Shown here: piece after piece, positions 37,568 to 47,795 of the stretch
Position numbering within the stretch: position 1 is the stretch's first letter
Layout: every line of letters starts with the position of its first letter
Assembly (NCBI GenBank): GCA_016699675.1
Contig: CP064985.1
Coordinates: forward strand, 3,534,001-3,598,000
DNA length: 64,000 nt
DNA from: Austwickia sp.
GTDB lineage: Bacteria; Actinomycetota; Actinomycetes; Actinomycetales; Dermatophilaceae
Direction: 5' to 3'
Notes under the pieces: generated by a model
What the model was told of the DNA's origin: nothing
Databases searched by the model: none
The model's input: the letters and a program-made list of their open reading frames with translations, nothing else
Position numbers and translations under genes: made by a program

Positions 37568-38575
37568 TCAGTTCCGTCGTCGGCGCGCCATGAGTTCGGC
37601 GCCCAGGTAGTGCCGCGCCGTGCCCCACACGCCACGGCGGAACAGCAACACCACGATCACGAAGATCGCCCCGGTGATGATGCCCACCCCGTCGAAGCCG
37701 CTGGACGCCAGCTTGTCCTCCAGGAGCACCACGATGGCCGCGCCGATCGGGCCGCCCCACAACGTCCCGATCCCGCCCAGGACGGCGATGAGCACGACCT
37801 TGCCCGACGTCCGCCAATCCAGCTCCTGCAGCGAGGCGAAGCCGTGCGAGATCGCGAACAGGCCGCCGGCCAGCCCCGCCAGGCCCGCGGAGATCACGAA
37901 CGCGACCAGCTTGAAACGGTCCACGTCGTAGCCCAGCGCCCGCGCGCGGGCCGGGTTGTCGCGGATCGCCACGAGAACGCGCCCGAACGGCGAATTCACG
38001 ACCCGCCACGCGACCAGCGCCCCGAGCACCACGAATGCCAGCCCGACGTAATAGAAGTAGAACGAGTCCGATTCCACGAGGGTCATCCCGAAGAAGTTCC
38101 GCGGGATGCCCTGCAGGCCGTTCTCGCCGCCGGTGACGTCGCGCCATTGGTTGGCGAAGAAGTAGATCATCTGCGCGAAGGCAAGCGTCACCATCGCGAA
38201 GTAGATGCCCGTACGGCGTACGGACAACCAACCCACCGGCACCGCGATCGCCATCGCGACCAGCATTCCCGCGAGGACGGCCAGCGGGAACGGGACGCCC
38301 GTGTGGATGGCGACGAGTCCGGTCGCGTAGGCCGACGAACCCCAGTACGCCGCGTGGCCGAACGACAACAGCCCCGTGTAGCCCAGCAGAATGTCCACCG
38401 AAATGGCGAACAGCCCCCACGCGAGAATGTCGAAGGCCACCGGCGGATAGACATACCAGGGCAGCGCCAAGACGACGAGGAGGGCGACGAGAATGCGCGC
38501 CCGGTTCAGCCACGACCCTCGCTTGAGGACCGGCTCGTCGAGTTGCAGATGCGCGGTTTCGCTCTGGGTGCTCAT
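37568..38575 (-). CDS. livM: Branched-chain amino acid ABC transporter permease LivM
   Basis: A 335-residue permease with about 10 membrane segments. Family patterns: LLGYTGLLSFGHAAYWGSSAYATG, YFAMVTLAFAQMIYF, and the cytoplasmic coupling loop VLVAIRDNPARARALGYDV. Ends Arg-rich. ATG overlaps the livH stop (ATGA). Last gene of the transporter operon livG-livF-livK-livH-livM, all on the minus strand. Confidence 0.93.
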   Translation of the reverse strand: MSTQSETAHLQLDEPVLKRGSWLNRARILVALLVVLALPWYVYPPVAFDILAWGLFAISVDILLGYTGLLSFGHAAYWGSSAYATGLVAIHTGVPFPLAVLAGMLVAMAIAVPVGWLSVRRTGIYFAMVTLAFAQMIYFFANQWRDVTGGENGLQGIPRNFFGMTLVESDSFYFYYVGLAFVVLGALVAWRVVNSPFGRVLVAIRDNPARARALGYDVDRFKLVAFVISAGLAGLAGGLFAISHGFASLQELDWRTSGKVVLIAVLGGIGTLWGGPIGAAIVVLLEDKLASSGFDGVGIITGAIFVIVVLLFRRGVWGTARHYLGAELMARRRRN

Positions 38576-39441
38576 GCCGCCTCCTCCCGCCCGAACAGCC
38601 CGGCGGGCCGTACGAGAATCACCAGCGCCATGAGCACGAAGATGACGATCTGGGCGTACGCCGGGGCGTAGGCCTGGCCGTACGCCTCCACCAGGCCCAC
38701 CAGGAACCCGGCGACCACGGCGCCGAGGATCGAGCCGAGACCGCCGATGACCACCACGGCGAACAGGATGATGATGAAGCTGCCGCCCATCTCGGCGGTG
38801 ATCGCCCCGTTCGGGGCGCGCAGCACGCCCGCCAGGCCGGCCAGGGCGATGCCGAACCCGAACACCGGCGTCACCCATCGGCTGACGTTGATGCCCAGCG
38901 CGCTCGTCCGGTCGGCGTCCTCGGTGGCCGCCCGGACGATCATGCCGATCCGGGTCTTCGTCAGCAGCGCCCACACCACGGCGCACACCGCGAGCGAGAA
39001 CAGGCAGGCGAAGATCTGATACACGGACAGGCTGAGGTCGCCGAGCGCGACCCGGCCGTCCAGCCCCGCCGGGGTCTCGTACGGCAGGCCCGACACGCCG
39101 TACCGGCGCTTCACGAGGTCCACCAACAGGAGCGTCAGCCCGAACGTGAGCAGGAAGTTGTAGAGCGGGTCGAGCGCCAACAGCCAGCGCACCAGCAGCC
39201 GCTCCATGAGGACCCCGAAGCAGAACAGCAGCACCGGGACGATGATCAACGCGGGCCAGAATCCGAGCCCGAACTCCCCGAGCAGGACGGCGGCGGCCAC
39301 GGCGCCCAACATGTAGCAGGCGCCGTGGCTGAAGTTCACCACCCCGAGGACGCCGAAGATGATGGCCAGGCCGAGGGCGGCCAGGGCGTAGAACCCCCCG
39401 GCCGCCAGGCCCTGCAGGGTGAACTGGACGAACGCGCTCAT
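38572..39441 (-). CDS. livH: Branched-chain amino acid ABC transporter permease LivH
   Basis: A 289-residue permease: LIIFGVLGVVNFSHGACYMLGA type opening (residues 26-47), the loop MIVRAATEDADRTSALGINVSR contacting the ATPase, and VIGGLGSILGAVVAGFLVGLVE. Forms the membrane channel with LivM. Preceded by a 130-bp gap containing an inverted repeat. Confidence 0.93.
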   Translation of the reverse strand: MSAFVQFTLQGLAAGGFYALAALGLAIIFGVLGVVNFSHGACYMLGAVAAAVLLGEFGLGFWPALIIVPVLLFCFGVLMERLLVRWLLALDPLYNFLLTFGLTLLLVDLVKRRYGVSGLPYETPAGLDGRVALGDLSLSVYQIFACLFSLAVCAVVWALLTKTRIGMIVRAATEDADRTSALGINVSRWVTPVFGFGIALAGLAGVLRAPNGAITAEMGGSFIIILFAVVVIGGLGSILGAVVAGFLVGLVEAYGQAYAPAYAQIVIFVLMALVILVRPAGLFGREEAA

Positions 39442-39525
39442 CTCGCTCCTGCCTGCGGTGGCATCACGTGCATCAGATCAGCTCCCGGTCAGTGTGTCGG
39501 GTCGTCGTAGGGCCGGCGCCGGATC

Positions 39526-39563
39526 GTGGGCGGGTCGTCGGATCGTCGTGCAGTCCCGCCCAC
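39526..39563 (-). promoter_or_regulatory. Inverted repeat between livK and livH
   Basis: GTGGGCGGG (39526-39534) pairs with CCCGCCCAC (39555-39563) across a 20-base loop, 10 bp after the livK stop. It could stabilise the upstream livK message, giving more binding protein than permease, a known pattern in ABC operons. Confidence 0.4.
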
Positions 39564-39573
39564 GGGCCCTGGC

Positions 39574-40827
39574 TCAGCCGCCCATCTTGCAGCTGGCCTG
39601 CGGCTCGCCGTACGCCTGCGCGGCCGGGATCGTGGTGACGATGTCCTCCAGGTCCCACTCCTCCTTGACCTGGTCCTTGGTCTTCACCTTGGCCAGGTAG
39701 GAGTCCTTGATGACCTTGTGGTCGGCTTTGCGGATCTCGCCGTTGCGCAGGAAGAGGTCGTTGACCTTCTTGCCTTCCAGCTTCTTGACGATCTCGTCGG
39801 CGTTGTCGGTGCCGGCCTCCTGGACCGCCTCCAGGTATTGCGTCGCGGCCGAGTAGTTGGCGGCGTTCGGGAAGGACGGACGGACCTTGGCCTTCTCCAT
39901 GAACTTGTCCGCGAACTTGCGGTTCTGGTCGTCGAAGTTCCAGTACCAGGCGTCGGTGAACTGCGTCCCCGCGAACTGGTCGACGCCGAGCGAGTGGACA
40001 TCCGTGATGAACATCAGGCCCACGGCGAGCTGCGCCTTGCCCTTCAGCGCCGACTGGTTGAACTGCTTCACGAAGTTGATGAGGTCGCCGCCGGCGTGCA
40101 TCGAGCCGATGACCTGCGGGTTGCCCTCGCCGGCCTTGGTGATGAAGGTCGCGAAGTTCTCACTCGGGAACGGCGTCCCGATGGATTGCCCGACGGTCCC
40201 GCCGTTGGCCTTCACCTCGGCCGCGAAGGACTTGTTCATGTCCTGACCGAAGGCGTAGTCCGGGTAGAGGATGTTCCAGCTCTTGCCGCCCTTGTCGACG
40301 ATGCCCTTGGCCGAGACCTTGGCCAGCATGGCGGTGTCGTACGCGTAGTGGAACATGTACTTGTTGCACTTCTCGCCCGACAGCGCGGTCGAGCCCGCGC
40401 TGATGTTGATGTAGAGCTTCTTCTTCTGCTGCGCCTGGGTGGCGATGGCGAGCGCCGCGGCCGAGTTCGGCACGTCGAGGATGATGTCGGCGTTCTGCCG
40501 GTCATACATCTCCTGGCTCTTCGTGTTCGCCACGTCGGCCTTGTTCTGGTGGTCGGCCTGCACCAGCTCGATGGTCTTGGCCACGGCCTTGTCGCCGTAC
40601 TTCGCCTTGTAGTCGTCGATCGCCATCTGGATCGCGATGCCCGAGTTGGGGCCCGAGACGTCCTTGTAGACCCCGGACTGGTCATTGATGAGGCCGATCA
40701 CGACCTTGTCGTTGGTGAGCTTGCTCGACCCGCCGGCCTGGGGGCCGCCGGCGCCGCCGCCGCAGGCAGCGAGGGCGAGCGAGGCGGAGGCGGTCAGGGC
40801 GATCGCGGTGAGGTGGCTACGGCGCAT
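39574..40827 (-). CDS. livK: Branched-chain amino acid ABC transporter substrate-binding lipoprotein
   Basis: A 417-residue periplasmic-binding-type protein, anchored outside the membrane. Lipobox LALAACGGG with cysteine at residue 22 after a signal peptide; then VVIGLINDQSGVYKDVSGPN, typical of Leu/Ile/Val-binding proteins (type 1 fold). Substrate preference cannot be read; branched-chain amino acids, amides or urea are all possible for this family. Confidence 0.9.
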   Translation of the reverse strand: MRRSHLTAIALTASASLALAACGGGAGGPQAGGSSKLTNDKVVIGLINDQSGVYKDVSGPNSGIAIQMAIDDYKAKYGDKAVAKTIELVQADHQNKADVANTKSQEMYDRQNADIILDVPNSAAALAIATQAQQKKKLYINISAGSTALSGEKCNKYMFHYAYDTAMLAKVSAKGIVDKGGKSWNILYPDYAFGQDMNKSFAAEVKANGGTVGQSIGTPFPSENFATFITKAGEGNPQVIGSMHAGGDLINFVKQFNQSALKGKAQLAVGLMFITDVHSLGVDQFAGTQFTDAWYWNFDDQNRKFADKFMEKAKVRPSFPNAANYSAATQYLEAVQEAGTDNADEIVKKLEGKKVNDLFLRNGEIRKADHKVIKDSYLAKVKTKDQVKEEWDLEDIVTTIPAAQAYGEPQASCKMGG

Positions 40828-40856
40828 CGAGTTCTCCTGTCGGGGGCGGTGCGGGA

Positions 40857-40908
40857 TCGAAGGCGGGTACGTCGGGGCGGGTTCGAAAGGCGGGTACGTC
40901 GGGCGCGG
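40857..40908 (-). repeat. 26-bp tandem duplication before livK
   Basis: 40857-40882 and 40883-40908 are adjacent near-copies sharing TCGAAGGCGGGTACGTCGGG (one has an additional A and the other an additional G). They fill most of the gap between the livF stop and livK start, possibly changing leader spacing. Confidence 0.7.
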
Positions 40909-41650
<742 letters not shown>

Positions 41651-41664
<14 letters not shown>

Positions 41665-42466
41665 CGGCGCTCCCCAGGTAGGCGGTCACGACGCGCTCGT
41701 CGTTGCGGACCTCCTCGTACGGGCCTTCGGCCAGGATCTTGCCGGCCTGCAGCACCGTGACCGTGTCGGCGAGGGAGCCCACGACGTGCATGTTGTGGTC
41801 GACGAAGACGACGGTGCGCCCCTGCGCGATCTGCTTCACGAGGGCGATGGTCCGGTCGATGTCCTCGATGCCCATGCCCGCGGTCGGCTCGTCGAGGAGC
41901 AGCAGCCGAGGCTCGAGGGCGAGGGCGATGGCCAGTTCGAGGGCCCGCTTCTGCCCATAGGGGAGGGCCCCGGCCAGCTCGCGGGCGCGGCCGGCGAGGC
42001 CGACCTGCTCGAGGAGCTCCATCGCGCGGGGGGCGAACTGCGAGAGCCGCCGAGCCGGCACCCACCACTTCTTCCCCAGCCCGGTGGGCGAGGCCAGGGC
42101 CAGCTCCACGTGCTCGCGCAGGTTGATGTGGTCGAACAGGCTGGTGATCTGGAACGAGCGGGCCACGCCGAGGTGGGCGATCTGTTCCGGGTGCTTGCCC
42201 GTGATGTCCGACCCTGCGTAGGTGATGGTGCCCGAGGTCGGGTGCAGGAAGCCCGTGAGGAGGTTGAACAGCGTCGTCTTGCCGGCACCGTTGGGGCCCA
42301 CGAGGGCGTGCACCGTGCCGTCCGCGACGGTGAGGTCCACGGCATTGACGGCGGTGAAGCCGCTGAACTCCTTGGTCAGCCCGCGGGTCTGCAGCAGGGG
42401 CTCGCCCAGTGCGGGGGCGATGACCGGCGCGGTGGCGTCCGGCCGGTCAGCATCGGACGGCGACAC
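41651..42466 (-). CDS. livG: Branched-chain amino acid ABC transporter ATPase LivG
   Basis: A 271-residue ABC ATPase, partner of LivF. Walker A GPNGAGKTTLFN, signature ALPYGQKRALELAIAL (LSYG variant usual for LivG), Walker B LLLLDEPTAGM, H-loop VDHNMHVV. GTG 42466 is chosen for the GAGGAGGTC six to fifteen bases upstream; the frame is open to 42532. First gene of the operon. I see no clear promoter in the 144 bp between it and the lipoprotein gene. Confidence 0.92.
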
Positions 42467-42610
42467 GCCTGACCTCCTCGTCGGCTCGTTCGGTCTTTCT
42501 ACCGGAAGGCCGTTCGGTGAACTAGCGCACACTGCCTGGTCGGCGCGACGAGCGCCCCGGACGGTCCGTCCGAGCGCCCAGGGTGTCGCGGGGCGGGACT
42601 AACGGCGCGT

Positions 42611-43906
42611 TCACCGCGCCGGGCACCCGCCGAGTGATCCGGCCGGCAGGTCGAGGATGCGCAACTCCCCATACCCTGAGGTGGTCCGCGCCTTGGCGAC
42701 CTCGGCCGCGGGCAGCGTGACGACGCGGTGGCCGAGCAGCGTGCCGAAGTTGCCGCCGAGGACCTTGGCATAGGTCCCCGTGGTCGTGTCGAGGTAGTAG
42801 GTGCCCGGCTCCATCGTCGGCACGACCAGCCCGGACTCCCCGATCGAGGGGAGGTTCTGGAACTTGCCCTTGATGGTGGTCTGGATGGCCAGCCGGCCCT
42901 GGTCGTCGTCCGGCCCGGCGTAGGACAGCCGCGTCCAGTCCTCGTCGAGCCAGGCGAGGTCGCCGCGGGGACCCACCGACACCCAGCGGTTGCCGTTGAG
43001 GCGGGCCAGACGCGCCGGCAACGGTTGAACCGCACCCGTCGCGTCGAGCAGGTCCCGGACGCCGTACTTCGCCGGCGAGAAGTGCTCGACGAGCAGGCCG
43101 TCGCGGTAGAAGTGCGCCGTCACGTAGTCGCCCTCGGCCAGTTGGCGCACCTGTCGGTCGGCGAGGTCGGCGAGCTTGACCGCGGTGACGTTCGGTGCGG
43201 TCGCGCGGATCCACCAGGCCCGGCCGTCCCGCACCCCGAACGACTCCAGCGGGGTCGCCGGCACGTGGCCGGTGGCATCGACCGGAGGATTGGTGTCCAG
43301 GGTCCAGGTCTGCCCGGTCGTCACGTCGTGGGCGCGCAGCGTGAACACGTTCCAGTTCGCGGAGGACTGGACCTCCTTGGAGACGAGGTAGCGGCCGTCG
43401 AAGGCCCCCATCGCCGAGGACTGTGCCGAGGCGAAGCGGTAGACCTCGCGACGCTCGTTCGTCCCCAGGTTCCACATCGCCACGCCCGCGAACTCCGGGC
43501 TGTACTCCGTCACGGCGAGCCAGCCCTGCGTCGACGGCCCGCCCTGCGGCCAGACGGCGCGGCCGCCGCCGGGGGAGAAGGTGCGCGCCTCGACCGTCCC
43601 CGGGAGCTCGACCTCGCAAGCCGGCCGGTCCTTGCCCCAGGACGGCGCGCCCGCGGGCGGTGCGGAGGGTCGCGCCGCGGCGTGTCCGGAGGAATCGGCG
43701 GCGTTCGGTCCCGATGACGCCAAGGAGCTTGCGGCGCTGGTAGCGCCGGTCTCTCCACCGGCGCCAACGCCGGCGCTGGAGCACGCCGCGGACCCGGCCA
43801 AGAGCGCTCCGGTCAACGCCGTAGCCAGCGCCATCCTGGCGCCACCGCGCGTCGGCCGAGGCCGACCGTCCGGCCGACGCCGCGGGTTCTCCGTGCTGCC
43901 CGACAT
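42611..43906 (-). CDS. Putative secreted lipoprotein, beta-propeller-like
   Basis: A 431-residue protein of no recognised family. A basic leader, a hydrophobic stretch and LLAGSAACSS with cysteine 42 suggest lipid anchoring; an internal Met25 just before the hydrophobic part is an alternative start. A Ser/Ala/Gly linker follows. The rest is rich in beta strands with repeated W/Y-D motifs (GWLAVTEYSPEF, GAFDGRYLVSK, WVSVGPRGDLAWLDEDW), as in propeller proteins; this is inference. Alone between livG and the C39 protease. Confidence 0.6.
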   Translation of the reverse strand: MSGSTENPRRRPDGRPRPTRGGARMALATALTGALLAGSAACSSAGVGAGGETGATSAASSLASSGPNAADSSGHAAARPSAPPAGAPSWGKDRPACEVELPGTVEARTFSPGGGRAVWPQGGPSTQGWLAVTEYSPEFAGVAMWNLGTNERREVYRFASAQSSAMGAFDGRYLVSKEVQSSANWNVFTLRAHDVTTGQTWTLDTNPPVDATGHVPATPLESFGVRDGRAWWIRATAPNVTAVKLADLADRQVRQLAEGDYVTAHFYRDGLLVEHFSPAKYGVRDLLDATGAVQPLPARLARLNGNRWVSVGPRGDLAWLDEDWTRLSYAGPDDDQGRLAIQTTIKGKFQNLPSIGESGLVVPTMEPGTYYLDTTTGTYAKVLGGNFGTLLGHRVVTLPAAEVAKARTTSGYGELRILDLPAGSLGGCPAR

Positions 43907-43932
43907 ACCTCAGGGTCTACCAGAACCGAGGA

Positions 43933-45024
43933 CTACCAGACGTACCCGCGGCCGCCGTTGATGAGCGTCAGTGTCCCCGAGTCCACCTTGGAGTACCGGG
44001 GGATCGTGGTGCTCCAGCTCACGTACGGGCTGCCCGCGGCGGAGTCCGTGATGTACGACGTGGCGCCGTAGTTCTCGTACCCGTGGATCGTGTACCAGTG
44101 GAACACGTCGTACGACGTATTGGGGAAGACCGCCGGGTGCCCGGGCAGGCGGAGATTCCCCTCACCCTGCATCTCCCAGGCGTCCCCGATCAGGGGATAG
44201 CCGGAGGCGGTGTCGCTCACGAGCCGGCGCTGGTAGGTCGCGATGTCCGCGGCGCTCGGGTCCATCGGCAGCTCCGCCGAGTAGTAGCGGCCGGTGCGGC
44301 CGTAGCCGTACATGTACGACCCCATGACGTCCGCGACGGGCCGCTTCGTGGAGCCGACGTCGGGCGCGTAGTACCACGTGAACGTGCCCGACCACGACGT
44401 CTGATAGCCGGCGGCGTCGGTGCGCAGCCGCTCGGCGACCTCGCTCTGCGGGCGGTTGATGCCTACCAGCGCGAGCGCCTGGGCGACGGCGGCGGGGCCG
44501 CAGTAGTACGAGTTCTGCTGTGGCTGCTGGGCGTAGCCGAGGACGACCTGGGCGGGCAGTCCGGCCGCCGCCATCGCGGACGGACTGGCGGTGGCCGCAC
44601 TCTGCGCAGCGGCGCTGACCTTCGCGGGGGCACCGGCGGGCGGGTTCGACAGCGGGCCGCCCCCGCCGACGACCACCCCGGTGGTCTCGGCCGAAGCGCC
44701 GGCCGCCGCGGCACCCGCGGCCCCCGCGGCGTCCTTCTGAGCGGCCTGGCTCTGCACCTGCGCCGGGATCGGGGTATGCGGGTCGGGGTCGCGGTGCCGG
44801 TCCTTGCCCCGGCGCGTGGCCAAGGCCGACGCCTCGACGGCGGCCTGGCCGGCCGCGGCGTGCGGCGCCGTCGTCGGCGCTCCGGCGGCGGGGACCGCGG
44901 CCATCGCCGACAGGGTACCCCCGCCGGCCAGGGTGATCGCGAGGGCCACCGTGGTGGCGGCGCGGCGGGCCGAACGGGTGGGGGCGGCGCGGCGAGCCGT
45001 GGCGGAGGTGCGCGGGCGAATCAT
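43933..45024 (-). CDS. Secreted C39-like cysteine peptidase
   Basis: A 363-residue exported protein. A twin-arginine-like basic start (RRAATTVALAITLAGGG) is followed by an Ala/Gly/Pro-rich spacer to about residue 150. The catalytic domain has QQNSYYCGPAAVAQALALVGI (Cys), DVFHWYTIHGYENYG (His) and YITDSAAG (Asp), the papain-like triad of C39-type peptidases. The substrate is unknown. The 5' leader is strongly structured, see 45046-45093. Confidence 0.75.
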   Translation of the reverse strand: MIRPRTSATARRAAPTRSARRAATTVALAITLAGGGTLSAMAAVPAAGAPTTAPHAAAGQAAVEASALATRRGKDRHRDPDPHTPIPAQVQSQAAQKDAAGAAGAAAAGASAETTGVVVGGGGPLSNPPAGAPAKVSAAAQSAATASPSAMAAAGLPAQVVLGYAQQPQQNSYYCGPAAVAQALALVGINRPQSEVAERLRTDAAGYQTSWSGTFTWYYAPDVGSTKRPVADVMGSYMYGYGRTGRYYSAELPMDPSAADIATYQRRLVSDTASGYPLIGDAWEMQGEGNLRLPGHPAVFPNTSYDVFHWYTIHGYENYGATSYITDSAAGSPYVSWSTTIPRYSKVDSGTLTLINGGRGYVW

Positions 45025-45045
45025 GCGGGAGACCCTTCAGGAGTC

Positions 45046-45093
45046 GGTCTTGCGACCAGCGGACGTGACACCGTCCTTGCGAGTGTCACTCGC
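45046..45093 (-). promoter_or_regulatory. Structured 5' leader of the C39 peptidase gene
   Basis: Read on the minus strand, three hairpins follow each other: GCGAG-TGACA-CTCGC, GGACG-GTGTCA-CGTCC and GGTC-GCAA-GACC. Competing pairings exist: GTGACAC with the downstream GTGTCAC, and AGACC with GGTCT about 20 bases before the start codon. Mutually exclusive folds close to the ATG look like a cis-acting RNA switch. It does not match a riboswitch class I can identify by eye. Confidence 0.45.
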
Positions 45094-45234
45094 GCCGATG
45101 CGGGGATCGGGTTGCGACACGACGACCGGTTGGCGAACTTTAGCCCACGACGCGATGCCGCCCGACTACCTTCGGCGGCACGAGCGCCAGTTTCCCGCCC
45201 CCCGACGCCGCCGCCCCAGCGCCAGCTCCCGCCC

Positions 45235-46697
45235 ATGACGCCGCGGAACGCGAGGGCGCCCTCGCCCGGCTCGCCCTGCGCTTCACGGCCTTCACCGAGA
45301 AGTGGCTCCCCGACGCGTTCGGCTTCGTCCTCGTCGGGACGGTCATCATCTTCCTGCTCGGGCTCGCCTGGGGAGAGTCCGTCTTCAATGCCTCGACCAC
45401 CAAGCCGCCGGCTGCACCGGCCGGCATGGGCCTCGTCGACGCCTGGGGCGCCGGCTTCTGGTCGCTCATCACCTTCACGATGCAGATGGCGATGATCGTC
45501 ATCGGCGGGTACGCCGTCGCCAGCTCCCCACCCATGGCTCGCCTGATCGACAAGCTCGCCGGCATCCCGCGCTCCCCGAAGGCGGCCGTGGCGTTCGTGG
45601 CCGCGGTGTCCATGTTCGCCAGCTACCTGAACTGGGCGTTCTCGCTGGTGTTCGGTGCGATCCTGGCCAAGGAGGTGGCCCGTCGCAATCCCGACGCCGA
45701 CTATCGGGCTCTAGGCGCGATGGCGTTCCTCGGGCTGGGCACGGTGTGGGCGCAGGGCTTCTCGGGGTCGGCGGCGCTGCAGGTGGCCAGCCCGGCCTCC
45801 AGCCCGGCCGCCGTGCAGAACGAGATCAAGAAGTTCGGCTACGCCTCGGGCACGATCCCGCTCAACGACACGATCCTCAACTGGCGGGCCATCTCCGCGA
45901 CGCTCGTCATTTTCGTGGTCGCCGTGGTCATGGCGTGGCTCATCGCGCCCAAGGCGCACACCGGCAAGAACGCTGAGGAGCTCGGCATCACGTTGCGGCC
46001 GCTGCTCGGGGCCGGCTCGGAGGTCGCGGAGCGCCAGGAGGCCAGTCGGCCGACCCGGCCCGGGGACCGACTGGAGTACTCGCCGGTGATGACCGTCCTC
46101 ATCTGCCTCATCGGATTCATCTGGGTGTGGCGTGCCTTCATCGGGAAGGACTTCTTCCAGACCCTCGACCTCAACATGATCAACCTGATCCTGTTGCTGC
46201 TGGCCATGGCTTTGCACTGGCACCCGATCAGCATGGTGAAGTCGGTCATCGAGGGCACCCGCGCGGCGGCCGGGGTGCTGCTCCAGTTCCCGTTCTACGG
46301 CGGGATCTTCGGGATGATCGCCTACACGGGGCTTTCCCACAAGATCGCGGACGTGCTGACCAGCATCAGCAACCAGTTCTTCTACCCCCCGCTCATCGCC
46401 TTCTACTCGATGATCCTCGGCGTGTTTGTCCCGTCGGGCGGGTCCAAGTGGGTCATCGAGGCGCCGTACGTTCTCGATGCCGCTCACCAGCTCGGAGTCA
46501 GCGCGGGCTGGATGGTCGTCGTGTACGACCTCGGCGAGGCCAGCGCCAACCTGTTGCAGCCGTTCTGGATGCTGCCGACGCTGGCGATCCTGGGCCTGAA
46601 GGCCAAGGACATCATGGGCTATACGTTCACGATGTTCCTGGCCTGCTTCCCGGCCGCGCTGATCGCCGTGACGGTGCTCGCGCCGCACATCGGCTGA
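45235..46697 (+). CDS. Short-chain fatty acid transporter AtoE family, start region disrupted
   Basis: Membrane protein with about 12 segments, homologous to E. coli AtoE. Family features: RFTAFTEKWLPDAFGFVLVG (start of helix 1, from 45279), WSLITFTMQMAMIVIGGYA, NWAFSLVFGAILAKEVARR, and VPSGGSKWVIEAPYV. The homology begins well upstream of the first in-frame ATG (45426), but no ATG, GTG or TTG lies in frame between the stop at 45141 and 45426. ATGs at 45155 and 45235 reach it only with a one-base correction (one C fewer near 45160, or one base more at 45238), so an indel is likely. Confidence 0.82.
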
Positions 46698-46772
46698 GCC
46701 GAGCGCCCCTCTGGGCGCGGGTGGCCCGGCGACGAGCTCCCGCTGGCCGGTCGACCGCGCCGCGTCCCCGGT

Positions 46773-47606
46773 CTACGCGCCCTGGGCCTGCGTGTTCTCC
46801 TCCACGGCGGTGATGCCCCGGTCGGGAAGGCCCTTGGCGGCGTGCTGGTCGAGCCACCACAGGGTTTCGAGGATGCCCCGCGCACGGGCCGCCGGCGGAG
46901 CGCTGGCGTCGGGGGTGCAGGACAGCGCACGACGTACGGCGTCGGCCCGTTCGGCCCCCATGCCGAGCAACCACACCCGCGCCGACCCCGTGATGGTCGG
47001 CATGCTCATGGTGACCCGCAGCCGGGCGGGCGCAGGGGCGTCCCACACGGGAACGACCGCGTCAGTCAGGCTCAGGCTCCGGTCCTCGGGGTAGAGGCCC
47101 GCCGTGCTGGCGTCCTCGCCGACCTCGAGAAGCACCAGGTCGAACATGGGCGTCGACCGGCCGTGCGGGGCGTACTTGCGGAGCTGCTTGGCGTATTGGG
47201 CCGCCGCCTCGTCCGGGTTCTCGTCGTTGGGACGGTCCGGGCCGGGGACGGGATGGATCCGCTCGCGGGGGACGCCGATGCGATACAAGCCGGCGGAGCG
47301 GGCGCGGGTCTCATACCGGCCCACCGATCCCTCCGGCAGGTAGCGTTCGTCGGTCCACCAGATGTGCACCTTGTCCCAGTCCACTCGGTGCTTAGCCACG
47401 GAATCCGCAAGCGCCTCGACGACCGCGTCGATGACCACCCCGCCGGAGATGGCCACGTGCGCGGCGGAGACCCACTCGTCCTTCAGCCGAAAGGCCAGCG
47501 CGTCGACCACCCGCTGCGCGGCGATCTTCGCCAGGGAGTCCACCGAGCCAGTGACCAAGGCGTGCGGGGCCCCCGGCGTACTACTGAGCAATCCAGGCCC
47601 GACCAC
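46773..47606 (-). CDS. 6-phosphogluconolactonase-like protein (Pgl family), active site altered
   Basis: A 277-residue Pgl homologue of the pentose phosphate pathway. VHIWWTDERYLPEG, VPRERIHPVPG and ITGSARVWLLGMGAERADAV are family patterns. The catalytic loop normally GPDGHxASLFP reads EVGEDASTAGLYP, with the histidine lost, and the usual sugar-phosphate loop GGST is GGVV. It may be inactive or act on something else. GTG 47606 has GAGGTG upstream. Single gene. Confidence 0.7.
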   Translation of the reverse strand: MVGPGLLSSTPGAPHALVTGSVDSLAKIAAQRVVDALAFRLKDEWVSAAHVAISGGVVIDAVVEALADSVAKHRVDWDKVHIWWTDERYLPEGSVGRYETRARSAGLYRIGVPRERIHPVPGPDRPNDENPDEAAAQYAKQLRKYAPHGRSTPMFDLVLLEVGEDASTAGLYPEDRSLSLTDAVVPVWDAPAPARLRVTMSMPTITGSARVWLLGMGAERADAVRRALSCTPDASAPPAARARGILETLWWLDQHAAKGLPDRGITAVEENTQAQGA

Positions 47607-47795
47607 GCCCTCACCTCTTCCTCCAACGCGCGGCCCCCGGCACGCGCGAAATGTCCACGTTCGCCACATCGGCGCGAACGGGGCCCGCGTGAGCCCGAAC
47701 GCGAAACACCTAGAACGGAACTGGCGGGGCGGCCGGGTCGCCGGGTCGCCGGGGGCGGTAGGCCGCGGGATCGGCGGCCGTACGCCCGAGCCCGC

